Assembly: GCA_964612565.1 (NCBI GenBank) | Contig: CAZTDP010000002.1 | Coordinates: 30,794-94,793, forward strand | DNA length: 64,000 bases | Origin: CAZTDP01 sp964612565 | Lineage (GTDB): Bacteria > Patescibacteriota > WWE3 > UBA101185 > UBA10185 | Reading direction: 5' to 3' | Part shown: in pieces, positions 14,428 to 22,958 of the stretch | How positions within the stretch are numbered: position 1 is the stretch's first letter | How the letters are laid out: the number at the start of each line of letters is the position of its first letter | Notes under the pieces: generated by a model | Database searches by the model: none | The model's input: the letters and a program-made list of their open reading frames with translations, nothing else | Told to the model about the DNA's origin: nothing | Program-made: the position numbers and the translations under genes

Positions 14428-15498
14428 TTATTTTGGCAGATAATACTTTAGATTATCGGCATTAATTTGCACTTTGGTGCTTTTACCTTCTACTATTTCT
14501 TTTGCGACTTTTCGGCAAATTGATTCAAGTGTTCTTCCCAAGCTCCTTATTCCTGAATCATAACCAAATGGCCTAATAATGCCGGGCCAAAGATCGGGAT
14601 CGATTTCTAATTCCTCGGGTTTTAAACCGGCATTTGCCCTTATTTTTGGCAGTAAATAATCTCGTGAAATAACCATTTTTTCGTTGTCTGAATATGACGG
14701 CATTTTAATTACTTCCATTCTGTCTAGCAATGCCGCGCTTAAATTAGTTAAACTATTTGCCGAACATACAAACATAACGTCGGATAAATTAACAGGGTAG
14801 TCAACGTAGTGATCTCTAAAAGCCGTATTTTGGTTTGGATCTAAGATTTCCAAAAGTACAGCCATAATGTCGTTAAGAAGTCCGGAATCACCGCTTGATT
14901 TTTCGATTTCGTCCAAAAGAATTACGGGATTTTTAACCTGACATTTAATCAACGCTTTTACAATTTGGCCCGGTTCTGATTCGGGAAAAGCTTTACTGCG
15001 TCCTCTTAGTTCCAACGTGGAACCGATTCCTCCCATGGCAATTCTTATAAACTTGCGATCCAAAGCTTCCGCAATCGAAATTGCGAGGGTTGTCTTTCCC
15101 ACACCCTGCAGTCCGACAAATAAAAGAATCGGCGAACGAGCCAGTGCGTCTTGTCCGCGCTGTTTTAATAAAACAATGGTCGAAAGATACTCCATAATTC
15201 TTTCCTTCACGTCTTCCATGCCGTAGTGATTTTTGTCTAAAATTTCTTTGGTCCCCCGCAAATCCAGCTTATCTACAGTTTTTGCTTCCCACGGTATAGA
15301 GGCAACAACTTCGATGTATCTCGAAAGCGTGTCAAATTCTGTGGCGTAGTGCCCTAAATTCGCCATTCTTTCTAGGCGTTGAATCATTTGTTTTAATTTT
15401 TCGGAAAGATCTTCGGGCAAGCCTTTGGTGCTAGCCACTAAATCTTGAAGTGTTTTTAATTCTTCGAACGCATAATCTTTTTTTTCTATTTTTTCCAT
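14428..15498 (-). CDS. Lon-like AAA+ ATPase lacking the protease domain
   Basis: The 356-residue protein matches the coiled-coil and AAA+ part of Lon: a pre-AAA helical region with IPW (68-70), Walker A GLQGVGKTT (129-137), Walker B VILLDEIEK (192-200), then the EILDPNQNTAFRDHY block, the sensor region SANS and the arginine-bearing ALLDRMEVI segment. Lon normally continues for about 200 residues with an S-K dyad protease; this protein stops at NADNLKYYLPK, right where that domain would begin. The N-terminal substrate-binding LAN domain is missing too. It could be a chaperone or work with a separate peptidase. The stop is followed closely by the UDG gene. Confidence 0.88.
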   Translation of the reverse strand: MEKIEKKDYAFEELKTLQDLVASTKGLPEDLSEKLKQMIQRLERMANLGHYATEFDTLSRYIEVVASIPWEAKTVDKLDLRGTKEILDKNHYGMEDVKERIMEYLSTIVLLKQRGQDALARSPILLFVGLQGVGKTTLAISIAEALDRKFIRIAMGGIGSTLELRGRSKAFPESEPGQIVKALIKCQVKNPVILLDEIEKSSGDSGLLNDIMAVLLEILDPNQNTAFRDHYVDYPVNLSDVMFVCSANSLTNLSAALLDRMEVIKMPSYSDNEKMVISRDYLLPKIRANAGLKPEELEIDPDLWPGIIRPFGYDSGIRSLGRTLESICRKVAKEIVEGKSTKVQINADNLKYYLPK

Positions 15499-15535
15499 AT
15501 ATTACTTTTGAGGCGAAAAGCCTCGAACTTTATCG

Positions 15536-16432
15536 TCACTTAACAAAACCATAATACGAACCTCCATCTAAGTAACTCTTCATTAGATGTGTTAACAATT
15601 CCGGTGCTGATTCAGTTTTTAAACTATTAAGATATAATATACCTGCATCGCTAAAAGCGAAAATCGCCATACGTTTTTGATCCGGTATCTTCTTTTTTAT
15701 CTCTACGTAGCGAGAATTTAGATTTAAACCTTTCTTTAAACTTTTTGACACATCTGAAAGCTCCGTAATCAGATCCGGGCTTGTTGTAGCGACAAGGACA
15801 GGTTTCGGATATCCAACTTTGAAGGATGCTTCAAGAGAGCTCTCTATTTGTTCCGCCCCCTGTTCACTTTTTGGAAAAAGTATCACGCTAAAAAGCATCT
15901 CGTCCTCTTTGTGTCCGAGCAAAATGTACGGCGATTTAATTTCGTTGCCTAAGGTGTCCATGGCTATACTGTTTTGAATATTAAAAAAACTTAAAAGGTC
16001 CAAGTAATCAGCGGGTGTATAAGCCTCTATCACAATGTCTGAATTAAAAGGTAAGTATGTTTCGGGGTTTGAAACGGAGATGCCGTGGGTATCTTTTTGG
16101 GCATCCGCGCTTTGTGTTGATTGTTTTGCGTTTAGTGTTTCGTCAGAGTCAGAAGCTATGTGGTTTGGTTCCGTAAACATTCCTGCGACATATCTGTAGG
16201 TATCGGCGGCAAAAGCCACCGTAAGAAACACGACCAATGACAACGGAATGGCCACCAATGACACCCGTTTTATATTTAGCGCTTGTTCCTTGTGATTACT
16301 TTTAGAAGTGTCGAAATACTTTTTTGGTTGTGCGAGCACCTGCTCTTCTGGCAAAACTGTGCCACAATTTCCACAAAAATATATATCGGATTTAGACAAT
16401 TTACTTTTACAGTTTGGGCAGTATCGAATCAT
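15536..16432 (-). CDS. Zinc-ribbon membrane protein of unknown function
   Basis: The 298-residue protein opens with a zinc ribbon (C5, C8, C20, C23), followed by a linker, one membrane helix at about 55-76 (VSLVAIPLSLVVFLTVAFAA) and a large outer domain of about 200 residues with a Ser/Asp/Gln-rich stretch. The architecture recalls sensor or assembly proteins with a cytoplasmic zinc ribbon and an external domain, but no named family is recognised. It lies downstream of pnp, from which it is separated by the 59-bp tandem repeats, and 37 bp upstream of the Lon-like gene. Confidence 0.7.
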   Translation of the reverse strand: MIRYCPNCKSKLSKSDIYFCGNCGTVLPEEQVLAQPKKYFDTSKSNHKEQALNIKRVSLVAIPLSLVVFLTVAFAADTYRYVAGMFTEPNHIASDSDETLNAKQSTQSADAQKDTHGISVSNPETYLPFNSDIVIEAYTPADYLDLLSFFNIQNSIAMDTLGNEIKSPYILLGHKEDEMLFSVILFPKSEQGAEQIESSLEASFKVGYPKPVLVATTSPDLITELSDVSKSLKKGLNLNSRYVEIKKKIPDQKRMAIFAFSDAGILYLNSLKTESAPELLTHLMKSYLDGGSYYGFVK

Positions 16433-16448
16433 TCAATATTGATTATAC

Positions 16449-16755
16449 AAGCTTGCTCGCGTTGAGTACACCGCTGTGCTTCCTTGTGCAATGCTTACGC
16501 ATTGGAGAAGCTTGCTCGCGTTGAGTACACCGCTGTGCTTCCTTGTGCAATGCTTACGCATTNNNNNNNNNNNNNNNNNNNNNNNNNNNNNNNNNNNNNN
16601 NNNNNNNNNNNNNNNNNNNNNNNNNNNNNNNNNNNNNNNNNNNNNNNNNNNNNNNNNNNNNNAAGCTTGCTCGCGTTGAGTACACCGCTGTGCTTCCTTG
16701 TGCAATGCTTACGCATTGGAGAAGCTTGCTCGCGTTGAGTACACCGCTGTGCTTC
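16449..16755. repeat. 59-bp tandem repeat array at the 3' end of pnp
   Basis: Copies start at 16449, 16508, 16663 and 16722 with an exact 59-bp period; the visible copies are identical, the last stops after about 34 bp, and a 100-N gap interrupts the second. The array starts 4 bp after the pnp stop and fills the spacer to the zinc-ribbon gene. Each unit contains CAATGC-TTAC-GCATTG (first copy 16489-16504). Read on the pnp strand this is a 6-bp stem with a GUAA (GNRA) tetraloop. There are no spacers, so it is not a CRISPR array. True copy number is unknown because identical units collapse in assembly. Confidence 0.85.
16563..16662. other. Assembly gap (100 N) inside the tandem repeat
   Basis: Exactly 100 N flanked by identical 59-bp units. 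A 100-base gap does not equal a whole number of units, so the length is a placeholder and extra copies are likely. Confidence 0.99.
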
Positions 16756-16758
16756 GTG

Positions 16759-18873
16759 CTAGGCTTGGTTTTTAGGCTCTAAAGCTTTTCGCGACAAACC
16801 GATCTTACCTTCGGGTCCCAAGTTTACGATCTTAACTGTTACTTTATCCCCGGGCTTAAACCAATCGTCAACTTTTGCAACGTAAGCATTTGTGATTTCG
16901 CTAATATGAAGAAGCCCTACTCTTCCGGGTAGAACTTCTACTAAGGCTCCAAAGTCTAACAAGTCCTTTACCGTACCATCAAAAATTTCACCAACTTTTA
17001 GTTCTCTTGTTATACCATCAACGGTGTCATAAGCTTTTTTGGCATCCTCCATATTTACAGCTGAAATAATAATTGTTCCGTCTTCTTCGACAAATATCTC
17101 AGAATTTGTAGTCTCCTGAATCTCTTTTATCGTTTTTCCTCCGGAGCCTATTACCATTCCTATCTTTTCAGGATTTATTTTAATTGAAACGGTTTTTGGC
17201 GCGTACTTGGAAACCGTTGCGTTTGGCGTACTAATTGTCTGTTCCATGATATCTAAGACCTTCATTCTTCCTTCTCGTGATTGATTTATAATATTAGGAA
17301 GTATTTCGATCGGAATACCTTTTGCCTTCATATCTGCCTGAATTGCAGTAACACCTGTTCTCGTACCGGTCATTTTGAAATCCAAAAAGCCAAAAGCATC
17401 TTCAAGGTATGCAAGATCTGTCATGATTTTATAGTTTGAAAAATCATCGTTTGTAATTATTCCTACACCGATTCCGGCTACCATTTCTTTAATCGGGACT
17501 CCTGCATCCATTAAGGCAAGTGTAGAACCGCACGTTGCAGCCATAGACGAAGATCCACTAGAAGAGAGTGTTTCGGACACTAGCAAAACAGTGTAAGGAA
17601 AATCTTTTTGTGAAGGTATAACGGCCTTTAATGCCTTTTCGGCCAGCATCCCATGACCTATTTCACGCGATTTCGGTGCTCCCATTCTTCCCGTCTCACC
17701 TGTAGCAAAAGGCGCAAAATTATAGTAGTGAATATATCTCTTGTTAAATTCTCCGTACATGTTTTGAACTAAAAGCTCCATAGAAGGCGAACCCAAAGTT
17801 GCAACGGTCAATACCTGTGTCACACCTCGTGTGAATAAACCACTGCCGTGAGTCCTGGGTAATATAGAAACACCGCAAGAAATATCTCTGATTTGTGTTA
17901 TACCTCTACCATCAGGTCTTTTTCCTTCTTCAAGAATCAAATGTTGAATAGACTTCTTTTCTAACTCTTCCAAAGCCATCAACATATCAGCTTTTTTGTA
18001 TTTACCTTCAAGCTTAGTAAGAACCGTCTGACTAATTTCCTCTCGTTTTTCTTTTAATTCGGTCTTGTCAAATTCAAGTCTTATTATTTTCTCAATTGTT
18101 TCGCCTGCGATATCTTTAACATCGTTTAACAACTCTTGGCTTAAGGCTTTGGAAACATATTTGTATTTTGTACCATCAGGATTTACTTCTTTAGCAAAAT
18201 CGGTTATTAGGTCGTAAAGAGTATTGGCGGCATCTCGTGCAAAATTTATAGCACCTAATATCTTATCTTCGGGTAAAATGTCGGCCTCGGCTTCGACAGC
18301 CAAAAATTTTCGATCCTCACCGCTAAAAGAAATCATCATGTTAAGTTTTGATTTGTCTCTTAAAACTTCGCTTGAAGGATTTAGGATAAAGCCGTCTTCT
18401 ACCATTCCGACTCTTACACTTGTCATAGGTCCGTACCAAGGTATTTCACTGGCGGTTAGGGCTGCTGAAGTTGCGATCATTGCGGTAAATAATGGATCTG
18501 CGTCTTCTTCCAAGGACAATACTGTTGCAATAACCTGCACTTCATCCATGTAGTCTTTAGGAAACAAGGGGCGTATAGCATGGTCGACCAGTCTTTTATC
18601 TATTACGGCTTCGTCGGTACTTTTACCGTCACGTTTCACAAAGCGGGAAGATTTAATCGTGCCGCTTGCGTACAATCTTTCCTCGTAGTTAACGGTTAAA
18701 GGGAAAAAATCGGTATCGGGTAGCGGCGCACCGTGAACGACCGTTAATAAAATAACGGTGTCTCCATACGAAGCTTTAACTGCCATGTCTGCTTGAACAG
18801 CCAGTTCGCCTGTTTCCAAAACAAGTTTTTTTCCGGCAAATTCGGTTTCTTTACGTACTATTTTATTGTTCAT
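16759..18873 (-). CDS. pnp: Polyribonucleotide nucleotidyltransferase (PNPase)
   Basis: The 704-residue enzyme has two RNase PH domains separated by an all-helical segment, then KH (about 555-615, INPEKIGMVIGSGGKTIKEI) and S1 (about 622-695, GEIFDGTVKDLLDFGALVEV) RNA-binding domains. It degrades RNA 3'-to-5' with phosphate. The second PH core keeps the active-site block around ETLSSSGSSSMAATCGSTLA. Placement downstream of rpsO is the classical rpsO-pnp pair. The 168-nt spacer from rpsO contains short inverted repeats (GTGCA/TGCAC and GTGCG/CGCAT arms), which could take part in leader-based autoregulation as in E. coli. Confidence 0.97.
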   Translation of the reverse strand: MNNKIVRKETEFAGKKLVLETGELAVQADMAVKASYGDTVILLTVVHGAPLPDTDFFPLTVNYEERLYASGTIKSSRFVKRDGKSTDEAVIDKRLVDHAIRPLFPKDYMDEVQVIATVLSLEEDADPLFTAMIATSAALTASEIPWYGPMTSVRVGMVEDGFILNPSSEVLRDKSKLNMMISFSGEDRKFLAVEAEADILPEDKILGAINFARDAANTLYDLITDFAKEVNPDGTKYKYVSKALSQELLNDVKDIAGETIEKIIRLEFDKTELKEKREEISQTVLTKLEGKYKKADMLMALEELEKKSIQHLILEEGKRPDGRGITQIRDISCGVSILPRTHGSGLFTRGVTQVLTVATLGSPSMELLVQNMYGEFNKRYIHYYNFAPFATGETGRMGAPKSREIGHGMLAEKALKAVIPSQKDFPYTVLLVSETLSSSGSSSMAATCGSTLALMDAGVPIKEMVAGIGVGIITNDDFSNYKIMTDLAYLEDAFGFLDFKMTGTRTGVTAIQADMKAKGIPIEILPNIINQSREGRMKVLDIMEQTISTPNATVSKYAPKTVSIKINPEKIGMVIGSGGKTIKEIQETTNSEIFVEEDGTIIISAVNMEDAKKAYDTVDGITRELKVGEIFDGTVKDLLDFGALVEVLPGRVGLLHISEITNAYVAKVDDWFKPGDKVTVKIVNLGPEGKIGLSRKALEPKNQA

Positions 18874-19041
18874 TTTTATTAAGCGGAAAGAATTATTAAA
18901 GGATTAAGATTTAAAATATTATGCGCAAGACGCACAATAGCCTAACTCCTAATCCAAAAACCAATCTATCCTGCTTTTGGAGCAAGTGCAAAATTAATGC
19001 ACAAGCAAATTAAATTTCTAGTTCAAAGAGCAACACAAAAC

Positions 19042-19311
19042 TTACTTAGATAACTCAAGCTTTTCAGATGCAGTTGTAAATCTTTCTTCATCTTTTTTCT
19101 TAAGATATGAAAGGAGTCTGCGTCTTTTATTTACCATTTGTAATAGCCCTCGTCTTGAGTGATTGTCCTTTTTGTGGGACTTAAGGTGTTCGCTCAATTT
19201 AGTTATCTTTTCGTTTAATAATGCAATCTGCACTTCCGGAGAACCGGTATCAGCATCGTGCAATCTGTTGGACTTTATTATTACTGCCTTTTTATCTTTA
19301 GATAACGCCAT
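19042..19311 (-). CDS. rpsO: 30S ribosomal protein S15
   Basis: The 89-residue protein has the S15 signature DTGSPEVQIALLNEKITKL and the block HSRRGLLQMVNKRRRLLSYL. S15 binds the central domain of 16S rRNA and forms bridge B4. Length is normal. It is followed by pnp on the same strand. A perfect -10 box lies 9 nt before its start, so it can be transcribed separately from the upstream infB cluster, probably as a leaderless mRNA. Confidence 0.97.
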   Translation of the reverse strand: MALSKDKKAVIIKSNRLHDADTGSPEVQIALLNEKITKLSEHLKSHKKDNHSRRGLLQMVNKRRRLLSYLKKKDEERFTTASEKLELSK

Positions 19312-19320
19312 ATTCAGTAT

Positions 19321-19326
19321 ATTATA
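19321..19326 (-). promoter_or_regulatory. -10 box of rpsO-pnp
   Basis: A perfect TATAAT on the minus strand ends 9 nt before the rpsO ATG at 19311. No strong -35 is present at 17 nt spacing. A TTGATT occurs at 20 nt spacing. Confidence 0.5.
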
Positions 19327-19357
19327 CTATCAGATGAATCCCTAAAAATCAAGGGCA

Positions 19358-20032
19358 TTAGTTCATGCTTTTGTGATTAACGCCCACAATCAAGGCTTTA
19401 GCTGCCTTTGAGTCTAAGACAAGACCCCATTTCGGCGCTTTATTCATGACGAGAAGACTAAGTCTATCCATAGCGGTGTCTACAACATAAACGTTACCGT
19501 ACCTCGTATTTACGCTTGTATTATCAAGGTTTAACACAGGCACCCTTGCGAATTCAAATTCCAGATCCTTTTTAAGCGGGCCTAAGTCTTCTAAGGTCGG
19601 AATTCCGATGGTAATAAAAAGGTCGTAATTTGGCCCAACAATTTCGGATTTAACCTTTGTAAGATCAAAATCGTGGTCTACCGGGCTTAAAGTAATGTAT
19701 AAAACGTCGTTTTCGGTGTTGTAGTGAACCTGAGATGCCGGAGTATTAGAATAATCAATGGAAACTGTTAAGGACCTCGAAGCCACATTTTGGTTGATAT
19801 TTAAACCCTCAGCTATAGATTTAACTTCTTCGGCAAGTTCTCCGGGAAAGAGAATTGTGGGCCTCGCGCCTTTGGCTTCAAGCATTCGGTAAATTCCGGC
19901 CGCAGCCGAAAAAGCATCCACATCAGAAACCATAGAAGGTATTATTGCAACCTCCCCAGCTCCTAAAATCATATTCTTAACTTTTGCTTCTAATTCTGTT
20001 TCAATCATAGTTTTTCCAACTGAACAGGCCAT
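19358..20032 (-). CDS. DHH-family (NrnA-like) protein with degenerate active site
   Basis: The 224-residue protein resembles the N-terminal half of NrnA-type DHH phosphoesterases (nanoRNases): a Rossmann-like start with DVDAFSAAAGIYRML (37-51, in place of the H-NPDGDA motif), and LNLDNTSVNTRYGN (167-180), where the family has I-DHH-xxN-xFG. The DHH triad is DNT here, and the C-terminal DHHA1 domain (about 100 residues) is missing. Its position between infB and rpsO is where nrnA usually lies with rbfA and truB, which supports the assignment. It may have lost hydrolase activity and serve as a binding protein. An in-frame ATG at 20008 is an alternative start. Confidence 0.65.
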   Translation of the reverse strand: MACSVGKTMIETELEAKVKNMILGAGEVAIIPSMVSDVDAFSAAAGIYRMLEAKGARPTILFPGELAEEVKSIAEGLNINQNVASRSLTVSIDYSNTPASQVHYNTENDVLYITLSPVDHDFDLTKVKSEIVGPNYDLFITIGIPTLEDLGPLKKDLEFEFARVPVLNLDNTSVNTRYGNVYVVDTAMDRLSLLVMNKAPKWGLVLDSKAAKALIVGVNHKSMN

Positions 20033-20105
20033 TGTACTATAAAGGTCCTATAGTGTCAAAGTTTGAGATATATAAGATAATTAAAATGGGATGGTTTTGA
20101 AAGGG

Positions 20106-21509
20106 TTAAAGAGCTTCAATCCACATGTCAGCCTTTACGTCTTCAAACGGCGGTTTAAACATTACACCGCACTCAACGTCCTTGCCTATGAGTTTAACCT
20201 CATCGACACCCTTGTGCAGAGACTTAATCGTGCCTGTAAACAACGGAATATCCTCATCTTTTAGTTCGGAAGGGTTTTTATCGTAAACGGACACCCTGCC
20301 TCCGGATTTTAATGCTCCCGCAATAACTTTTGTTCCTGCAATCAAACTTCCGGAAGGGAGTTTAAATACTTTAAGAACCTGTCCTCTGCCCTTAATCTTT
20401 GATTCGGCATCGATCGCGGTACCTTCCAAAAGCTTTTTGGCATCGTCGATTAAGTCATAAATTGTTCGGTATGTTTTTGCAGTTACTTTATTAGCTGCCG
20501 CAAAATCTGCAATTGACGGCGGAAGTTTAACATCAAAACCAAACACAATGCCTCCCTTAGAGCTTTGAGCCAGCATTACATCCGATTCTGAAATATCACC
20601 GGTGCCGCTATGTAAAAACTTTAAAGCGTACGTCGATTCTACCGAGGAGGTTATCAGTTCAGCTAAACTGCTTTTAACGGCCTCTAAAGTGCCTTGTGTG
20701 TCTGCTTTAATCACAACAGCTATTGTCTTTTTGGCGTTTTTACCAACTATCTCGACCCTGTCTTCGGCCATTGAAAGTTCCGCAAGTTCGCTGCCCTCGG
20801 ATAAAATGAGGTCTCCAATTCTCGGAACATCCTTAAAGCCCAGTATTTCGACCGGAGTGGAGGGACCTGCTTCTTTAATTAGTAATCCTTTGTCATCCAT
20901 TAAAGACTTAACCTTGCAGGGAATTCCACTTGCCACAATTTTATCTCCGATTCTTATCGTTCCGTTTCTAACAATGCACGAAACGGCCGCGCCTCTTTTT
21001 TGGTCTAACTTTGATTCAATAATTATTCCTTCGAGTTCGCCTGCCGGATCTGCATTTAAATTTAAAAGATCAGCAACGGCCAAAATTGTGTCTAACAATT
21101 TATCTAAATTCTGTTTTGTTTTTGCGGACACTTCTACCGAAACGACCTCGCCGCCCCANNNNNNNNNNNNNNNNNNNNNNNNNNNNNNNNNNNNNNNNNN
21201 NNNNNNNNNNNNNNNNNNNNNNNNNNNNNNNNNNNNNNNNNNNNNNNNNNNNNNNNNNCCCGGCGTATCTATAAAGGTTATTTTTTTATTTTTGTGGGTA
21301 ACTTGGTAGGCACCTATGTGCTGAGTTATGCCGCCATATTCCTTGGCCTGAACGTTGCTGTTTCGGATTGCATCAAGAATGCTGGTTTTGCCGTGATCAA
21401 CATGCCCCATGACTGTAACAATTGGGGCGCGTAGCTCTTTGGCATCTTTTGAATCAGATGATGCGCGCAAATCCTTTTCACTTGTATTAACAGCTTTGTT
21501 TTTAACCAT
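20106..21509 (-). CDS. infB: Translation initiation factor IF-2, compact, with internal gap
   Basis: The protein has a G domain with G1 GHVDHGKT (35-42) and G3 start FIDTP, then, after a gap, WGGEVVSVEVSAK, domain II, and the C-terminal C1/C2 domains that bind fMet-tRNA. IF-2 delivers initiator tRNA and joins the subunits. The N-terminus before the G domain is only about 27 residues, so the long N-terminal region of E. coli IF-2 is absent. By comparison with E. coli, about 77 residues of the G domain, including NKxD, are missing in the gap, which is longer than the 100 N shown; the frame is consistent. It follows nusA, the standard order. Confidence 0.95.
   Translation of the reverse strand: MVKNKAVNTSEKDLRASSDSKDAKELRAPIVTVMGHVDHGKTSILDAIRNSNVQAKEYGGITQHIGAYQVTHKNKKITFIDTPXXXXXXXXXXXXXXXXXXXXXXXXXXXXXXXXXXWGGEVVSVEVSAKTKQNLDKLLDTILAVADLLNLNADPAGELEGIIIESKLDQKRGAAVSCIVRNGTIRIGDKIVASGIPCKVKSLMDDKGLLIKEAGPSTPVEILGFKDVPRIGDLILSEGSELAELSMAEDRVEIVGKNAKKTIAVVIKADTQGTLEAVKSSLAELITSSVESTYALKFLHSGTGDISESDVMLAQSSKGGIVFGFDVKLPPSIADFAAANKVTAKTYRTIYDLIDDAKKLLEGTAIDAESKIKGRGQVLKVFKLPSGSLIAGTKVIAGALKSGGRVSVYDKNPSELKDEDIPLFTGTIKSLHKGVDEVKLIGKDVECGVMFKPPFEDVKADMWIEAL
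21159..21258. other. Assembly gap (100 N) inside infB
   Basis: Exactly 100 N between DTP and WGGE of IF-2. The expected missing coding sequence is about 229 nt, so the placeholder is too short but has the right phase. Confidence 0.99.
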
Positions 21510-21552
21510 AAAATATTTTTATCTAAAGCTATCTTATGTTCAGGCATAAGAC

Positions 21553-22755
21553 TCAATTACCTTCAGATTGTACATCTTCGGGCTCGGTTGAGCCAGATTC
21601 TGCATCCTTATCAGGTATTATTTCTGTTGAATTTAGTTCCTCTGCAGCGTCCGCTTCGGCTTTGGCCTTTGCTGTTTCGACCCTAGCTTTTTCTTGGTCT
21701 TCCTCAACTTTTTTGATTGCCTCGTCCCAAACGCCAACCACTTTTTTATCTACTTTTTCACCAATTCCAAGGGCTCGTTCGGATTCCGTAGAAAATACAC
21801 CCGCAACACCCTTAATATCGATCTTCCATTTAGTAAGTTTATTGGCAAGTCTGGCATTTTGGCCTTCTTTACCAATTGCCAAGCTTTGTTGTTCTTCGGG
21901 AACCGTGACGACTGCTCTTTTATTCTCTTTATCCAATTCAACTTCTGTAACTTTGGCAGGAGCCAAGCTCGCTGCAATAAATTTTTCAGTAACATTGTAA
22001 AAAGGTAAAATATCAATTTTTTCACCAAATAATTCGGAAATTATGGCTTGAACTCTCACACCCTTTTGACCGACACAGCTTCCAACCGGATCAACCTTGT
22101 CATCCTTGGATGAAACAGCCATCTTTGTTCTTGAACCGGCCTCGCGCGCTATCCCTTCGACAATTACTGTGCCTGAAGCAATTTCAGGAACTTCCTGCTC
22201 GAACAATTTTACAACAAGCTGCGGGTCAGAACGGCTTACAACAACCTCCGTTCCGCGAGGTGTTTCCTTAATATCTTTAACAAGAACTTTTAATCTTTGG
22301 TTTATTCTGTAGCTTTCGGATGAAACCTGCTCGCCTGAAGGCATAACACCTTGGGCTCGTGTTTTTCCCAAATCCAGTGTCACAAGACCGTTCTCAATTC
22401 TAAACACGGTTCCAAGCATGATTTGACCAATTTTGGATTTAAATTCGGACGTTATAACTTCTTTTTCGGTTTCTCGGATTTTTTGTAAAATAACTTGTTT
22501 TGCGGTTTGTGCTGCGATACGACCAAAACCTGAGGGCGTTACATCTTTATTATCTTTCAAAATCTTCACTTCCCCTGTTTCAGGATTAAGATCGACAGAT
22601 ATTTCTTCAATATTAACTTCTTCGCCTGCTTCTTTTCTATCTTTTTTATATGCTGTTGCCAAAGCGGTTTTTACAGAGTCTAAAACACTTTCTACCGCTA
22701 TTCCTCTTTCGGCGGCGACTTGGTTAATAGCTGCGCTAAATTCTGATATTGCCAT
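21553..22755 (-). CDS. nusA: Transcription termination/antitermination factor NusA
   Basis: The 400-residue protein has the N-terminal polymerase-binding domain (1-125), an S1 domain (about 133-200, GTVFRIENGLVTLDLG), and tandem KH domains (about 205-345, with DPVGSCVGQKGVRVQAI and SLAIGKEGQNARLANKLT). It binds RNA polymerase and RNA to control pausing and termination. It ends in an acidic low-complexity tail and lacks the E. coli acidic repeats. It heads the nusA-infB cluster. An upstream TATAAT on the same strand, near 22775, is a possible -10. Confidence 0.96.
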   Translation of the reverse strand: MAISEFSAAINQVAAERGIAVESVLDSVKTALATAYKKDRKEAGEEVNIEEISVDLNPETGEVKILKDNKDVTPSGFGRIAAQTAKQVILQKIRETEKEVITSEFKSKIGQIMLGTVFRIENGLVTLDLGKTRAQGVMPSGEQVSSESYRINQRLKVLVKDIKETPRGTEVVVSRSDPQLVVKLFEQEVPEIASGTVIVEGIAREAGSRTKMAVSSKDDKVDPVGSCVGQKGVRVQAIISELFGEKIDILPFYNVTEKFIAASLAPAKVTEVELDKENKRAVVTVPEEQQSLAIGKEGQNARLANKLTKWKIDIKGVAGVFSTESERALGIGEKVDKKVVGVWDEAIKKVEEDQEKARVETAKAKAEADAAEELNSTEIIPDKDAESGSTEPEDVQSEGN

Positions 22756-22849
22756 AATACAAACTTTCTAAGCGAGAATTATATGAAAAAGCACAAACAC
22801 AAAGCGTTGAACAATCTCATATAAATCACTTCAGGTTAGGTAATTAAAA

Positions 22850-22868
22850 AAGTGGGTTTTGCCCACTT
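22850..22868 (-). terminator. Intrinsic terminator after dnaJ
   Basis: AAGTGGG (22850-22856) and CCCACTT (22862-22868) form a perfect 7-bp stem with a 5-nt loop. On the minus strand it is followed by TTTT-AATTA. An outer pair TTAGGTAA/TTACCTAA brackets it. It separates the dnaJ transcript from nusA. Confidence 0.75.
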
Positions 22869-22958
22869 ATCAACCAAATATTATCGTTACCTAAACCAGT
22901 AGATGATACATCAGCAGGACTCTAGGGTCAAATGGGCTTTTGGAAGAACACTCGGGAA

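Noticed and set aside
16449..16755. CRISPR array
   Set aside because: The 59-bp units are directly joined with no unique spacers, and no cas genes are near. It is a simple tandem repeat.
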